Made by a program: the position numbers and the translations under genes
Notes under the pieces: model-generated
What the model saw: only the letters and a program-made list of their open reading frames with translations
What the model was told of the DNA's origin: nothing
Database searches by the model: none
Shown: positions 17,115 to 26,629 of the stretch, in pieces
Layout: every line of letters starts with the position of its first letter
How positions within the stretch are numbered: the first letter of the stretch is position 1
From: Polyangiaceae bacterium
Lineage (GTDB): Bacteria; Myxococcota_A; Polyangia; Polyangiales; Polyangiaceae
Assembly: GCA_025353725.1 (NCBI GenBank)
Contig: JANXOF010000081.1
Span: forward strand, 62,001-126,000
Direction: 5' to 3'
DNA length: 64,000 nt

Positions 17115-17897
17115 ATGACGGTGCACGAACTCGCTGCGGCGGGATATAGTCATTCCGCAGACGCCTATGAACGCGGCCGTCCAGAGTACCCGGCGGAAGC
17201 CACCCGACATTTGACGCACGCGCTCTGTCTTAGCGAAGACAGTTGCGTTCTCGATCTAGGAGCGGGTACCGGTAAGTTTACTCAATGGCTTGCTCGTATG
17301 TGCTCCAAAGTCATCGCGATTGAGCCTGTGGCTTCGATGCGCGAAAGACTCGCGGCAAACGTGCCGCGCGCAACGATTCTCGACGGTACGGCGGAGAAAA
17401 TCCCGCTCTCGGCCGGCCTTGCAGATGCGGTGACGGTCGCGCAAGCGTTTCACTGGTTCGATGGTGCGCTGGCCCTCGCGGAGATTCACCGCGTCTTGAA
17501 GCCAGGGGGCCGCCTCGGCCTCGTCTGGAATGTACGCGATGAGTCAGTCGAATGGTTAAACGCGCTCACGCGACTTATCGACCCCTACGAGGGGAATGCG
17601 CCCAGGCATCGAACGGGACAATGGAAAGATGCTTTCCGCACGACGCCGCTCTTTTCGCAGTTTGCTGCGACCGCATTCACGCATATTCACGAGTGCTCAC
17701 CAGAGGCTGTCGTCGATCGAGTGGCTTCCGTCAGCTTCATCTCCGCGCTCGCCCGCCCTGAACGAGCGCACGTACTCACGACCGTGCGGCGTCTCCTCGC
17801 GACACATCCCGAGACGCGCGACAAATCGGTCATCGCCATGCACTACCGCACACAGGTTTTCGTCGCCAACCGTCAAGACGCATGCGTGACCGAATAG
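17115..17897 (+). CDS. class I SAM-dependent methyltransferase (UbiE/SmtA-like)
   Basis: A 260-residue methyltransferase with VLDLGAGTGKFTQWLAR (motif I), VIAIEPVASMRERL, VTVAQAFHWFDGALALAEIHRVL and KPGGRLGLVWNVRDESVEW. This last set, with AFHWFD and WNxRD, is typical of a broad small-molecule methyltransferase group often named after SmtA or trans-aconitate methyltransferase. The N-terminal YSHSADAYERGRPEYP is also characteristic. It starts at ATG 17115 and stands alone, with no operon partner. The substrate cannot be told. A small stem-loop follows the stop. Confidence 0.83.
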   Translation: MTVHELAAAGYSHSADAYERGRPEYPAEATRHLTHALCLSEDSCVLDLGAGTGKFTQWLARMCSKVIAIEPVASMRERLAANVPRATILDGTAEKIPLSAGLADAVTVAQAFHWFDGALALAEIHRVLKPGGRLGLVWNVRDESVEWLNALTRLIDPYEGNAPRHRTGQWKDAFRTTPLFSQFAATAFTHIHECSPEAVVDRVASVSFISALARPERAHVLTTVRRLLATHPETRDKSVIAMHYRTQVFVANRQDACVTE

Positions 17898-17919
17898 CGC
17901 GTATTGTCGCTAATGCGCG
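17898..17919 (+). terminator. possible terminator hairpin after methyltransferase gene
   Basis: CGCGTATT (17898-17905) can pair with AATGCGCG (17912-17919), with one G-U pair and a six-base loop. It is followed by only three T residues (GTTTGGG), so termination strength is doubtful. Confidence 0.35.
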
Positions 17920-18105
17920 GTTTGGGTGGCACACTGCGGCTTGAACGGGGTTTACACGACTTCGGATTCTCGAGCGGATCGATCGTCAAGCCCTTGTCCT
18001 GGCGACGACAACCTTCAGTAGCTTCGATCGCGCGCGCGATCTGCTGCGAAGCCCCGGGCGGGTTTACGGAAGCGGTACGCGTGGCCCCGTGGCCCTTAAT
18101 CTGCT

Positions 18106-18843
18106 ATGGATTACGACGTGTCTGCGTACGCTCGTCAACGTCCTCGGCAGCTCCCAACCGACGTGCGGTACACGCGACCCGCCGTACCTTTGCATTTTCC
18201 AACCGAGGCCGAGATGCCCGAGACCACTGTTCATCTCGTGCTTCGAACGTTTCTGTACCAACTCCTCCGATTCGCATTCGGCGACTCGTGCTGTGTTGGC
18301 AGTGACCAATTTGTTTATTGGCGTGCCGCGGATCCGAAGACCTGTCTCGCGCCAGACCTCTTCTTGAAGCTGGGGGTTCCCGCCGCCCACTTCGATTCTT
18401 GGAAAACCTGGGAGCGCGGCACCCCAGAGCTCGCCGTCGAGATCGTCAGTCAGAGCGACCGCGAGGCCTGGGACGACAAACTTGCTAAGTACCAGGACCT
18501 CGGAGTTCGGGAGCTTTTGCGCTTCGACGCCGAAGCCCCGTCGGGTGCGCGTCTTCGCGCCTGGGACCGCGTCGACGATAACCTCGTTGAGCGCGCGCTC
18601 TCGGGCGACTCCGCCGAGAGCGTTGTCGTGGGGCGATTTTGGGTCGTAGCCGACGTCGACGGTACCCGCGGCCTGCGCCTAGCTAAGGACGCGGCCGGTC
18701 AGGTCCTGATTTCCTCCCATGTGGAGGCGGCCAACCGCGAAAAGGAAGAAGCCAACCGCGAAAAGGAAGAAGAGACGCGACGGCGCGAGAAAGCGGAGCA
18801 ACGCGTGCGGGAACTCGAAGCTGAACTTAAGCGCCGCGGCTAG
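18106..18843 (+). CDS. Uma2 family (DUF820) predicted endonuclease with C-terminal coiled coil
   Basis: A 245-residue protein of the Uma2/DUF820 family, which has a PD-(D/E)XK nuclease fold. The core is seen as CLAPDLFLKLGV, PELAVEIVSQSDRE, DDKLAKYQDLGVRELLRFD, supplying the acidic residues and the lysine of the fold. After about residue 205 comes a charged helix, ANREKEE twice then ETRRREKAEQRVRELEAEL, predicted to be a coiled coil and partly made by a perfect 21-base tandem duplication. Family members are very common in cyanobacteria and some myxobacteria, often in many copies; their cell role is unknown and mobile-element links have been suggested. The gene stands alone. Confidence 0.85.
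   Translation: MDYDVSAYARQRPRQLPTDVRYTRPAVPLHFPTEAEMPETTVHLVLRTFLYQLLRFAFGDSCCVGSDQFVYWRAADPKTCLAPDLFLKLGVPAAHFDSWKTWERGTPELAVEIVSQSDREAWDDKLAKYQDLGVRELLRFDAEAPSGARLRAWDRVDDNLVERALSGDSAESVVVGRFWVVADVDGTRGLRLAKDAAGQVLISSHVEAANREKEEANREKEEETRRREKAEQRVRELEAELKRRG
18730..18771 (+). repeat. perfect 21-bp tandem repeat, two copies, in coiled-coil coding region
   Basis: The 21-base unit beginning GCCAACCGCG occurs at 18730-18750 and again at 18751-18771 without mismatch. It encodes ANREKEE twice and lengthens the coiled coil of the Uma2-type protein in frame. Confidence 0.9.
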
Positions 18844-19045
18844 TACCTCGACACAAAGGATATGACTATATTCACGCGGCCGATCGATGGCCCATGATGT
18901 GGAAGGCTCGACGCGAGGGACCCACCACGCTGTCCGTCGCCTGAGCGTTCGGCTTCACGAAATCGACAGGCTCGAGAACTCCGTTTGAAGCGCGCTAGAT
19001 CCGAGCCGTGAAGACGGCGGTGGAACGAGACGAAAGGCGCGCGTC

Positions 19046-20200
19046 TCACGTCCATCGGTGGGCGTGTTGCGCGACTACTCGAGCCTCGTCGGCCGGTACG
19101 ACTCGCACCGGGATGCGGCTGGCGGAAGTACTTATCGTCGGCGCGTTCGCTTCGTTTCGTTTCGCGTCGAGCTCGACTCCCGCGAACTCAAGGCCTCGGC
19201 ACGCCTCCGCGCGAACTTCGGGCACGTGCTCGCCTATCCCGCCCGTGAAAACGAGCAGATCGAGCCCGCCGAGCGCGGCCGCGAACGCGCCAATGGCCTG
19301 GCGAACACGATAGCCAAACATCGCGACGGCGAGACGCGCGCGAGGGTCACTGGGAGCGTGCGCAACAAGCGACTTCATATCGGACGACCCACCCACTGCC
19401 AAAAGGCCTGATTCCAAATTCACGAGCCGCTCGAGAGCGTCGGTATCAAGGCCGTAGGTACGTGCGAGGTAGAGAAGCACGCCCGGATCCAGGTCGCCCA
19501 CGCGCGTTCCCATCGGTAGGCCGCCCGTTGGCGTGAACCCCATGGTCGTGTCCACGGAGCGTCCGTCCTTCACCGCGACAAGGCTCGCGCCGTTACCCAA
19601 GTGAGCGATGACCACGCGGCGGGGTACGTCAGGCCCGAGCGTCGACATGACATACTCGTAGGAGAGGCCGTGAAACCCGTAGCGGCGCACCTCGCTGAAC
19701 CGGTCAGGCAGGGAGAGCCTCCGCGCCACGTCAGGCAACGTCGCGTGAAACGCCGTATCGAAGCAAACGACTTGCGGCAATGAGGGATCACGCGCCGCGA
19801 CGGCCTCGATGCCTTTGAGACACGCCGGCATGTGAAGCGGCGCCAACGGGACGATACGGCGCAGACTCTCCAAAACTGCGGCATCGACACGAGCCGGCTG
19901 AATGTGCGATGGCCCGCCATGCACGACGCGATGACCGACCACGCGCACGTCGTTCGAGCCCAAACCCAGTCGATCGAACGCGAGCGCCAACGCCTCTTCG
20001 TGATGCTGAATCGCGACTAGGCGCTCCTCACTCGCGCTTCCACGCTTTACCCATAGGCGACCCGAGGTCCCGCCTATCCCCTCAATCGCGCCCTCCGCAA
20101 GCCGACGCGGGCTCCCCTCACCCGCTTCGACTCGCCGCTCAAACGAAAAAAGTGCGAACTTTAGCGACGATGAGCCGCTATTGAGCGCCAGTACAGTCAC
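19046..20200 (-). CDS. ackA: acetate kinase
   Basis: AckA converts acetyl phosphate and ADP to acetate and ATP. The phosphate-binding start [17 protein letters not shown] is diagnostic, as are [48 protein letters not shown] and [14 protein letters not shown]. The GTG at 20200 overlaps the phosphoketolase stop (GTGA) and begins exactly at the conserved N-terminus, giving 384 residues; a TTG at 20218 is in frame but would add six unsupported residues. Being coupled to xfp, it cashes in the acetyl phosphate made by phosphoketolase. No separate phosphotransacetylase gene is visible here. Confidence 0.97.
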   Translation of the reverse strand: MTVLALNSGSSSLKFALFSFERRVEAGEGSPRRLAEGAIEGIGGTSGRLWVKRGSASEERLVAIQHHEEALALAFDRLGLGSNDVRVVGHRVVHGGPSHIQPARVDAAVLESLRRIVPLAPLHMPACLKGIEAVAARDPSLPQVVCFDTAFHATLPDVARRLSLPDRFSEVRRYGFHGLSYEYVMSTLGPDVPRRVVIAHLGNGASLVAVKDGRSVDTTMGFTPTGGLPMGTRVGDLDPGVLLYLARTYGLDTDALERLVNLESGLLAVGGSSDMKSLVAHAPSDPRARLAVAMFGYRVRQAIGAFAAALGGLDLLVFTGGIGEHVPEVRAEACRGLEFAGVELDAKRNEANAPTISTSASRIPVRVVPADEARVVAQHAHRWT

Positions 20201-22551
20201 GGGCTCGACCAGGTCCAATCCCGTATTTCAGGCATATCCTCAAAGTGCTCTCGCACGTAGGCGCGATGCCGTTTCAAAAGAGCATGGCATTCGTCGATAA
20301 GCAGGCTCGCGCGATCCGGAATCCTTCGGGCGCGCCGCAGCGCCTCGATCACGAGGTGAAACCTACTCGTCTCGTTGAGTACAACCATGTCAAAGGGGGT
20401 GGTGGTGGTTCCCTCCTCGCGGTAGCCTCGCACGTGAAAACGCTGAGCGTTGGGGCGCCCGTGGATCAACGAGTGAACGCCGCCCGGATAGCCGTGAAAC
20501 GCAAAAACAACGTCACACTCCTGCGTAAAAAGCTCCGCGAACTTGTCTTGCGGCATGCCGTGAGGATGCTCTGATGGCGAAAAAAGCGTCATCAAGTCAA
20601 CCACGTTGACGACGCGAACGCGAAGCTCGGGGGCGTGCTCTCGGAGCCACCACGCTGCGGCCAAAGTTTCGAGCGTGGCGCTATCGCCGGCACATCCGAG
20701 CACGATATCCGGCGATTCGCCGTGATTGTTCGAGGCCCACTCCCACACGGAGGCCCCCCGCGCACAATGCTCACGCGCCGCGTCGATGTCGAGCCACTGA
20801 AGCTGCGGCTGCTTGTCGATAATCACAAGGTTGACGTAGTTTTGGCTACGCAAGCAGTGGTCGGCGACCGAAAGCAGACAGTTCGCATCCGGCGGCAGGT
20901 AAATCCGCGCGACGGTCCCTTTTTTAGAGACCATCGTGTCCATGAAGCCCGGGCCTTGATGGCTAAACCCGTTGTGGTCGTTACGCCAGCAGGTCGACGT
21001 GAGAAGAATATTAAGCGACGGTATGGGCGCGCGCCACGCGAGCTCGCTGCACGCCTCAAGCCACTTAGCGTGCTGCGTGGTCATGGACGCGACGATGAGC
21101 GCAAAGGCTTCGTAAGTCGCAAAAAGGCCATGTCTGCCCGTGAGAAGGTAGCCTTCGAGCCAGCCTTCGCAGTTGTGCTCGCTTAGGACCTCCATCACGC
21201 GACCTCGCGCGGAAACGTGGTCGTCGTTCGGCAACGTCGGTAACGCAGAAGCGCGATTTTCGACCTCGAACACAGCCCCTAAGCGATTCGAGTTTGTCTC
21301 ATCCGGGCAAAAGAGCCGAAAGTTATGTGGGTTCAGCCGATAGATATCCCGAAGCATCAAACCCAGTTGCCGGGTGGACTCATGGAACGCAGCTCCCGGA
21401 TGAGGCACCGGTAGCGAATAAGACTTGAAGTCAGGCACATTCAGCGGCGTCGAGAGGCGGCCCCCGTTGCCGTGCGGATTGGCGCTCATTCGGCGCTCCC
21501 CCTTCGGAGCCAACGCTTGAAGGCGCGGAACCAACCGTCCGCGCGCGTCGAAAAGCGTATCGGGGTCGTAACTCTTCATCCAAGCTTCGAGAAGCGAAAG
21601 ATGACCCGGATTGGTCCGAACCGCCGAAACTGGCACTTGGTGCGAGCGAAACGTGCCTTCAATCGCCACACCGTCGACCTCTTTCGGGCCCGTCCAACCC
21701 TTCGGCGTGCGAAGGACGATGGCGGGCCAGCGCACGCGTCCACTTGCCGTCGCCCCGGCGCGGGCGCCTCGTTGAATCTCGCGAATCATCGCTAGGCTTT
21801 CTTCGAGCGCGATGGCGAACGCCTCGTGGACTGCGATCGGGTCGTCGCCGGTCACAAACGTCACGGCGTAGCCGTGGCCCGACAGGAGATGCCGGATGTC
21901 TTCGTCGGACGTCCGACCAAGCACGGTCGGGCCCGCAATCTTGTACCCGTTGAGATGCAAAATCGGGAGAACCGCACCATCGCTCACGGGATTCAAAAAG
22001 CTCACGCCCTTCCACGACCCCTCGAGCGGCGCGGTCTCAGCCTCACCATCGCCAACGACGGCAACGGCGATGAGATCAGGGCTGTCAAAGACGGCGCCAA
22101 ACGCGTGCGTGAGCACGTACCCGAGCTCCCCCCCTTCGTGAATCGAACCGGGCGTCGGTGGGCTCACGTGGCTTGGCACGCCACCGGGCGTCGAAAACTG
22201 CCGAAAAAAGCGGCGCAGCCCCGCGATGTCTTCGGTCACCGTCGGATATGTCTCCGAGTAGGTCCCTTCGAGATAAACGTTCGCGAGCACTGCAGGACCG
22301 CCGTGCCCCGGCCCCGCGAGGAAGATGACATTCAAATCATCACGACGAATCAATCGATTGAGGTGAACGTACACAAGGCTTAGGCCCGGCGATGTGCCCC
22401 AGTGTCCCAGCAGCCTCGGCTTAATGTGCTCCGGACGGAGAGACTCGCGCAAAAGCGGATTCTCTTGAAGGTAAATCTGGCCGACCGTGAGGTAGTTGGC
22501 CGCGCGCCACAGGGCATCAACATCGTTACGTTCTTCAAGAGATAAAGGCAT
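20197..22551 (-). CDS. xfp: xylulose-5-phosphate/fructose-6-phosphate phosphoketolase
   Basis: This thiamine-diphosphate enzyme splits xylulose 5-phosphate, or fructose 6-phosphate, with phosphate to acetyl phosphate and glyceraldehyde 3-phosphate, or erythrose 4-phosphate. The 784-residue length is normal. Recognisable segments are [53 protein letters not shown], the cofactor-binding [30 protein letters not shown], and in the second half [16 protein letters not shown] and [19 protein letters not shown]. It is the first gene of an xfp-ackA operon. Such pairs occur in heterofermenters and in many aerobic proteobacteria and myxobacteria as a carbon or energy overflow route. Confidence 0.98.
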   Translation of the reverse strand: MPLSLEERNDVDALWRAANYLTVGQIYLQENPLLRESLRPEHIKPRLLGHWGTSPGLSLVYVHLNRLIRRDDLNVIFLAGPGHGGPAVLANVYLEGTYSETYPTVTEDIAGLRRFFRQFSTPGGVPSHVSPPTPGSIHEGGELGYVLTHAFGAVFDSPDLIAVAVVGDGEAETAPLEGSWKGVSFLNPVSDGAVLPILHLNGYKIAGPTVLGRTSDEDIRHLLSGHGYAVTFVTGDDPIAVHEAFAIALEESLAMIREIQRGARAGATASGRVRWPAIVLRTPKGWTGPKEVDGVAIEGTFRSHQVPVSAVRTNPGHLSLLEAWMKSYDPDTLFDARGRLVPRLQALAPKGERRMSANPHGNGGRLSTPLNVPDFKSYSLPVPHPGAAFHESTRQLGLMLRDIYRLNPHNFRLFCPDETNSNRLGAVFEVENRASALPTLPNDDHVSARGRVMEVLSEHNCEGWLEGYLLTGRHGLFATYEAFALIVASMTTQHAKWLEACSELAWRAPIPSLNILLTSTCWRNDHNGFSHQGPGFMDTMVSKKGTVARIYLPPDANCLLSVADHCLRSQNYVNLVIIDKQPQLQWLDIDAAREHCARGASVWEWASNNHGESPDIVLGCAGDSATLETLAAAWWLREHAPELRVRVVNVVDLMTLFSPSEHPHGMPQDKFAELFTQECDVVFAFHGYPGGVHSLIHGRPNAQRFHVRGYREEGTTTTPFDMVVLNETSRFHLVIEALRRARRIPDRASLLIDECHALLKRHRAYVREHFEDMPEIRDWTWSSP

Positions 22552-22616
22552 TTACTCAGAGTCTCCACGATACCATCTCCGACACAAAACGACGTCGACA
22601 TCGACGTCGTTCCAAT

Positions 22617-23015
22617 CTACTTTGACCGGTCTCCCCCGAGATGCCCAGGGTGCTCGAAATATTTTCGAGAGTACGCGACGAGTTGACCGTCCGTCGGATG
22701 ATCAACGGTTTCGACGCCGACAATCTTCGATTCGAGAGCTTGCTGATATTTGTGCACATACCGAATGAAATCGAGTTTCGCTGTCGAGGGACCCACCACT
22801 AGAACCTTTTCACTGCCCTCAAGCGAACGCGCCACATCATGAAAGAAGCGTTTGGCATCGTCCGGATGCTCTTTTACGCCTTCGGGGCCTTTGGGGTGCT
22901 TGTGGTGAATATGATGCGGCGGAGCCATGACATGAGCACTCACAACGTGCTCCGGCTCGAGATGAAAGATTCGAGCTTCTTTGTGGTCAATCCAGATGGC
23001 CGCGTGTATCGACAT
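22617..23015 (-). CDS. small protein of the 'translational machinery protein' family (eRF1-domain-like)
   Basis: A 132-residue soluble protein beginning MSIHAAIWIDHKEARIFHLEP. It continues through a histidine-rich linker (PPHHIHHKHPKGPEG) and KEHPDDAKRFFHDVARSLEG, then VLVVGPSTAKLDFIRYVHK and VGVETVDHPTDGQLVAYSRKYF. This pattern occurs in a widespread bacterial family annotated as translational machinery protein, because the fold resembles domain 3 of eRF1/Pelota; no function is proven. The ATG at 23015 was chosen over a TTG two codons upstream. It lies 65 bases after xfp in divergent-free, same-strand order (upstream of it) and may share regulation with stress metabolism. Confidence 0.7.
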   Translation of the reverse strand: MSIHAAIWIDHKEARIFHLEPEHVVSAHVMAPPHHIHHKHPKGPEGVKEHPDDAKRFFHDVARSLEGSEKVLVVGPSTAKLDFIRYVHKYQQALESKIVGVETVDHPTDGQLVAYSRKYFEHPGHLGGDRSK

Positions 23016-23140
23016 GAACAATAAACCTCGCGACCTACGCGGAGCACGGACTGTGCCAACATCTAAAGTGTGTATTTTTCCGACGCTCCAGACGTCGTCT
23101 GTGGCGCTTCCGTACGGCCTCTAGCAGGACTGCCACAGTC

Positions 23141-24661
23141 TCAGGGTGACATGATCGCACGGCGAATTCCGGCGAGCGCGGCGTTTGCCTCGAGACGTAC
23201 ACGACCACGCGTGACCGTCACGCCGAGCGAAGCGAACAGCGCTCGAAGGTCAACGGATTCAGCCGCTAGGCCCATGCGCCGGTGCAACTCGCTCAACACC
23301 GTTACCCCTGTCACGCGGTCGGCAGCCGCAAGTACCTCCGCGAGAGGCCATCGGACAGCGTTCGTGGCACCCACGCGCTGAATCCCGCGCAGCGCGTCCT
23401 CAAGTCCTTTTCCGTTCGCCGTGCGCTTCCGAATCTCCACATCTGCGACGAGCCAAAACAGCGCACCGCCCCAGTAAGTACGGCCCCAGGTACGCGTGTA
23501 ATCGAGCCCTCGATCGTTGGGTCCAGGGAGGCCACGCGGCAGCCCTTCGACCAAACCACCCCACGCGTCTTCCTCACTCAAGAGACCCGCGCGAACGCGT
23601 GCCAACGGCTCGAGGTACGTCGCTAACCCCTCTTCGGCCCAATCGTGCTCCCGCGCGACAGACGGGAACGCAAGATGAATCATTTCGTGGATCAATACCC
23701 AATCGTCGCGGTAGGCCTTCGAGGTCACGTCTTCGCCGAGGCGCACGAGCACGGTACCGCCTCCCCCCGAAAGCGTGCGACCACTCCCAATCCAGGATCC
23801 ATGCGCGAAGAGCAGAAGGACGAGGGCGCCAGGCATCGGAAAGTGGTCGTAGATGCCACTTACCGCGCTCGCACTCGTGGCGACCCACTGCGCGAGTTCG
23901 TCATCCGTGACAACACTCTTGCCAGGCCCAATGGCAAGTTGAACGGCGCCGCCGCTTACACTGATTGAGCGTACGCGCAACGGACCGAAGGCTGAATACG
24001 GGGACGTCCAAAGGTCGTCGATCGAGATATCCCACGCGTCAGCGGCCTCCGCGGAGTGAAAGACGCCCGTTACAAACGTCGACCCAGGCGGGCACGCGAC
24101 TCGAAAGCGGACGCGGACGCTCTTCGCGGCGCGAGTCGGCGTGAGCAACCATGCCGACGGAGGCGCCTCGACCACCTCGCCCTCATCACTTGCCACGTCA
24201 ACATCGTCGATCTTCTTCGCGGCGCTTCGAAGGGCTACGCGGTAGCGAATACGGCACGCGTGAGCCGCACAAGCCGACGCCTCGAAGGAGTTCCCCAGGC
24301 GCGCGACGGAAGCCCACCGAGCGCCGTCGCGGTCTTCCGACATTTCGGCCGCACTCACGAAGTCCGCCGCGTCACGCTCAATGCCAAAGTTTGTCCCGAC
24401 CGCAGCGACGAAGCGCGCTTCAATCGTGACTGCCCCTGAAACTGGCTCCCATTTTGCGCTGTACTCGCCGACGACAACGGCCTCTGCGAAGGCACGCGGG
24501 CTCGCTTCGGTCGGCACCCGTGGTGGCGTGGCACGCCCCGAAGCCGAGGCCGCGACAGACGAACGCGTCGGAGCGGGCGCTGCACAACCGGTGCAGCCTG
24601 CATGGACCGCTCCGAGCGTCGCCAACACCGCGAGCACCGCCCCCCGCAGCGCGCACGTCAT
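23141..24661 (-). CDS. putative secreted metalloprotease lipoprotein (gluzincin, M61-like)
   Basis: A 506-residue envelope protein. The N-terminal segment LRGAVLAVLATLGAVHAGC is a lipoprotein signal ending at a cysteine. Near residue 325 the sequence VLIHEMIHLAFPSVAREHDWAEEGLATYLEP contains the zinc motif HEMIH and a downstream WAEEGLA glutamate, the gluzincin arrangement seen in M1/M61 peptidases. (The quoted stretch is split: VLIHEMIHLAF, then DWAEEGLATYLEP.) The N-terminal half is beta-rich, like the M61 propeptide-like domain. ATG 24661 has an AGGAG ten bases upstream; a GTG at 24679 is also in frame. It follows the DUF6918-like gene by 27 bases and may be cotranscribed. Substrate unknown. 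Confidence 0.72.
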   Translation of the reverse strand: MTCALRGAVLAVLATLGAVHAGCTGCAAPAPTRSSVAASASGRATPPRVPTEASPRAFAEAVVVGEYSAKWEPVSGAVTIEARFVAAVGTNFGIERDAADFVSAAEMSEDRDGARWASVARLGNSFEASACAAHACRIRYRVALRSAAKKIDDVDVASDEGEVVEAPPSAWLLTPTRAAKSVRVRFRVACPPGSTFVTGVFHSAEAADAWDISIDDLWTSPYSAFGPLRVRSISVSGGAVQLAIGPGKSVVTDDELAQWVATSASAVSGIYDHFPMPGALVLLLFAHGSWIGSGRTLSGGGGTVLVRLGEDVTSKAYRDDWVLIHEMIHLAFPSVAREHDWAEEGLATYLEPLARVRAGLLSEEDAWGGLVEGLPRGLPGPNDRGLDYTRTWGRTYWGGALFWLVADVEIRKRTANGKGLEDALRGIQRVGATNAVRWPLAEVLAAADRVTGVTVLSELHRRMGLAAESVDLRALFASLGVTVTRGRVRLEANAALAGIRRAIMSP

Positions 24662-24688
24662 TCGCAGCGAGCTCCTCACGCGTTTGGG

Positions 24689-25126
24689 TCAGACGCCGTG
24701 CTTCTCGATGAGCTTTCCGAGACGCGTCGCAGCCTGTTCGACGTTCTTCTTGGCGGACCCGCGAAGCTTATCGTAAGCGCCCTTTGCCACGGCGCTCTTG
24801 GCCCGTTGCGCCTTCACATCCGTGATGGCCAAAAGAGCGTCCGCGACGCGACTCGCATGAGACGCAAAAAACTCAGACACGTTCTTGTTCAGCGCCTTTG
24901 CGTCCGCATAAATCGGGTCAAGCGCCTTTGCGAACTCGGGCAGAAGGTCTTCGACCGTATGCTGAACGAAGCCGGGCTTGATGCCTTTGACCGCGCCGTA
25001 ACCGGCTTTGATTGCGAGCCCCGAGATCCCGCCCTTGTCTTTCACTTCTTGGTCAATCAACTCGCACGCGTCTTTGACGATGAGAGGCTTCTTGGATGGG
25101 TCGGTGAGGGCATCAGCCAAAGACAT
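24689..25126 (-). CDS. small helical protein, DUF6918-like
   Basis: A 145-residue soluble, lysine-rich helical protein: MSLADALTDPSKKPLIV, CELIDQEVKDKGGISGLAIK, GAVKGIKPGFVQHTVEDLL, then LLPEFAKALDPIYADAKALN and a basic tail ending in AATRLGKLIEKHGV. It resembles an actinobacterial and myxobacterial family I recall as DUF6918; function unknown. The conserved PGFV and the end near ARLIEKH fit that family. The frame continues upstream for more than 1200 bases only because it runs antisense to fadI; ATG 25126 is the sensible start. It lies back-to-back with fadI and just before the metalloprotease gene. Confidence 0.7.
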   Translation of the reverse strand: MSLADALTDPSKKPLIVKDACELIDQEVKDKGGISGLAIKAGYGAVKGIKPGFVQHTVEDLLPEFAKALDPIYADAKALNKNVSEFFASHASRVADALLAITDVKAQRAKSAVAKGAYDKLRGSAKKNVEQAATRLGKLIEKHGV

Positions 25127-25303
25127 CGTGCGGTCCTCGCGGCTCGCGACTCGAAAGAGAGCCGAAGAGCAGTAGAAAGGTTCATAAAACCAGCGTTTCG
25201 GTGCCAGGCCGTGATAACACACCCTGCCCGCCAGCGGGCACCTCACAGCCTTGACGCGATGCAATACGTAGGAGAGTGTGTAGGACAGCGTTAAGCTGGA
25301 TCG

Positions 25304-26629
25304 ATGCAAAGCGAGAGTCGTAGTGAGAGCCTCCGCGATTCCACGAATCAAAAACGAATCGCGCTTGTGGCCGGGCTGCGAACCCCCTTCGCCAAGCAAG
25401 GGTCGGTTTACCAACGCATGTCCGCGCTCGACCTCGGGTGCCTCGTAGTACGCGAGCTCTGCTACCGGTCTGCGATTGACCACCGCGAGATCGGCCTCGT
25501 CGTCTACGGGTCGGCCGTGCCGAGCCCGCTCGCACCGAACATCGCGCGTGAAGTCGTTCTCGGCAGTGGCCTTCCCAAAACCGTCGAGGCCTTCAGTGTC
25601 GTACGCGCGTGTGCGACCTCGTTCCAGGCCGCCACAAGTGCGGCGGAGGCGATCCTCGCCGGTCAGCACGACGTCGCTCTTGTGGGCGGCGCCGACAGCG
25701 CGAGCGACGTTCCCATCACGGTCTCGAAGGCCCTCGCGTCTGCGCTCCTCGCGGCGCAAAAGGCACGCTCGTTCCGAGACAAAATTCGGGCATTCAGCCA
25801 CGTAGCGCTGCAGGACCTTGTGCCTTCGCCACCCGCCCTGCGGGAACGCTCCACGGGCTTGACGATGGGTGAACACGCTGAAAAAATGGCCAAAGAGGCC
25901 GGAGTAACGCGCGCTGAGCAAGACGCGTTCGCGCATCGAAGCCATCGGCTCGCCGCCGCCGCGTGGCAAGCGAGACTCTTCGACGCGGAGGTCATGCACG
26001 TCCTGCCACCGCCGGCGTTCGATAGCCCTGTGGTTCAAGACAACCTGGTGCGCTTCGATTCCGCCCTCGAGAGCTACGGCAAGCTCGCACCGGTGTTCGA
26101 CCGGAGCCACGGCAGCGTGACCGCGGGGAACTCGTCGCCGCTCAGCGACGGCGCGAGCGCGCTGCTTCTCATGCACGAGGAAAAAGCGCACGCGCTCGGC
26201 TACGTGCCGCTCGGCTACCTTCGCTCGTGGGCCTACGCCGCCCTCGATCCGGCCGACGGGCTTCTCATGGGGCCCGCGTACGCGAGCCCGCTTGCTCTCG
26301 ACCGCGCGGGCCTGAGCCTCGCCGACATGGATCTCGTCGACATGCACGAGGCCTTTGCGGCGCAAGTCATTTGCAATCGCAAAGCGTTTGCCTCACGGCG
26401 CTTCGCCGAGGAGAAACTCGGGCGCAGCCGTCCCCTTGGCGAAATCGACGACGACCGGTTCAACGTCCGCGGCGGGTCGATCTCGCTGGGGCATCCATTT
26501 GCCGCAACTGGAGCGCGTATGATGCTCACGGTCCTTCACGAACTAAAACGGCGAGGAGGTCAGTTTGGCCTCGCGACGGCGTGCGCAGCCGGTGGCCTCG
26601 GAGCCGCCGTCGTACTGGAGGTCGCATGA
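25304..26629 (+). CDS. fadI: acetyl-CoA C-acyltransferase (3-ketoacyl-CoA thiolase)
   Basis: This thiolase carries out the last step of fatty acid beta-oxidation, releasing acetyl-CoA. The acyl-enzyme cysteine is Cys103 in VVRACATSFQAA. The base histidine is in GGSISLGHPFAATGARM, and the second cysteine in ATACAAGGLGAAVV. HEAFAAQV supplies the other conserved active-site histidine. Length (441 residues) and the RACATSFQA variant fit FadI more than FadA. It is followed at once by the fadJ-like gene with an ATGA overlap, the standard fadI-fadJ order. An unstructured 17-residue N-terminus precedes KRIALVAGLRTPFAKQ. Confidence 0.93.
   Translation: MQSESRSESLRDSTNQKRIALVAGLRTPFAKQGSVYQRMSALDLGCLVVRELCYRSAIDHREIGLVVYGSAVPSPLAPNIAREVVLGSGLPKTVEAFSVVRACATSFQAATSAAEAILAGQHDVALVGGADSASDVPITVSKALASALLAAQKARSFRDKIRAFSHVALQDLVPSPPALRERSTGLTMGEHAEKMAKEAGVTRAEQDAFAHRSHRLAAAAWQARLFDAEVMHVLPPPAFDSPVVQDNLVRFDSALESYGKLAPVFDRSHGSVTAGNSSPLSDGASALLLMHEEKAHALGYVPLGYLRSWAYAALDPADGLLMGPAYASPLALDRAGLSLADMDLVDMHEAFAAQVICNRKAFASRRFAEEKLGRSRPLGEIDDDRFNVRGGSISLGHPFAATGARMMLTVLHELKRRGGQFGLATACAAGGLGAAVVLEVA

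Noticed and set aside
16770-17219. 149-codon minus-strand frame after the tRNA
   Set aside because: Its sequence is low in complexity and it overlaps the start of a clear methyltransferase gene.
25127-26365. Upstream continuation of the DUF6918-like frame
   Set aside because: It is antisense to fadI; only the last 145 codons resemble a real protein.
26227-26625. Upstream continuation of the fadJ frame
   Set aside because: It overlaps fadI in another frame and is basic and repetitive; ATG 26626 matches the usual fadI-fadJ coupling.
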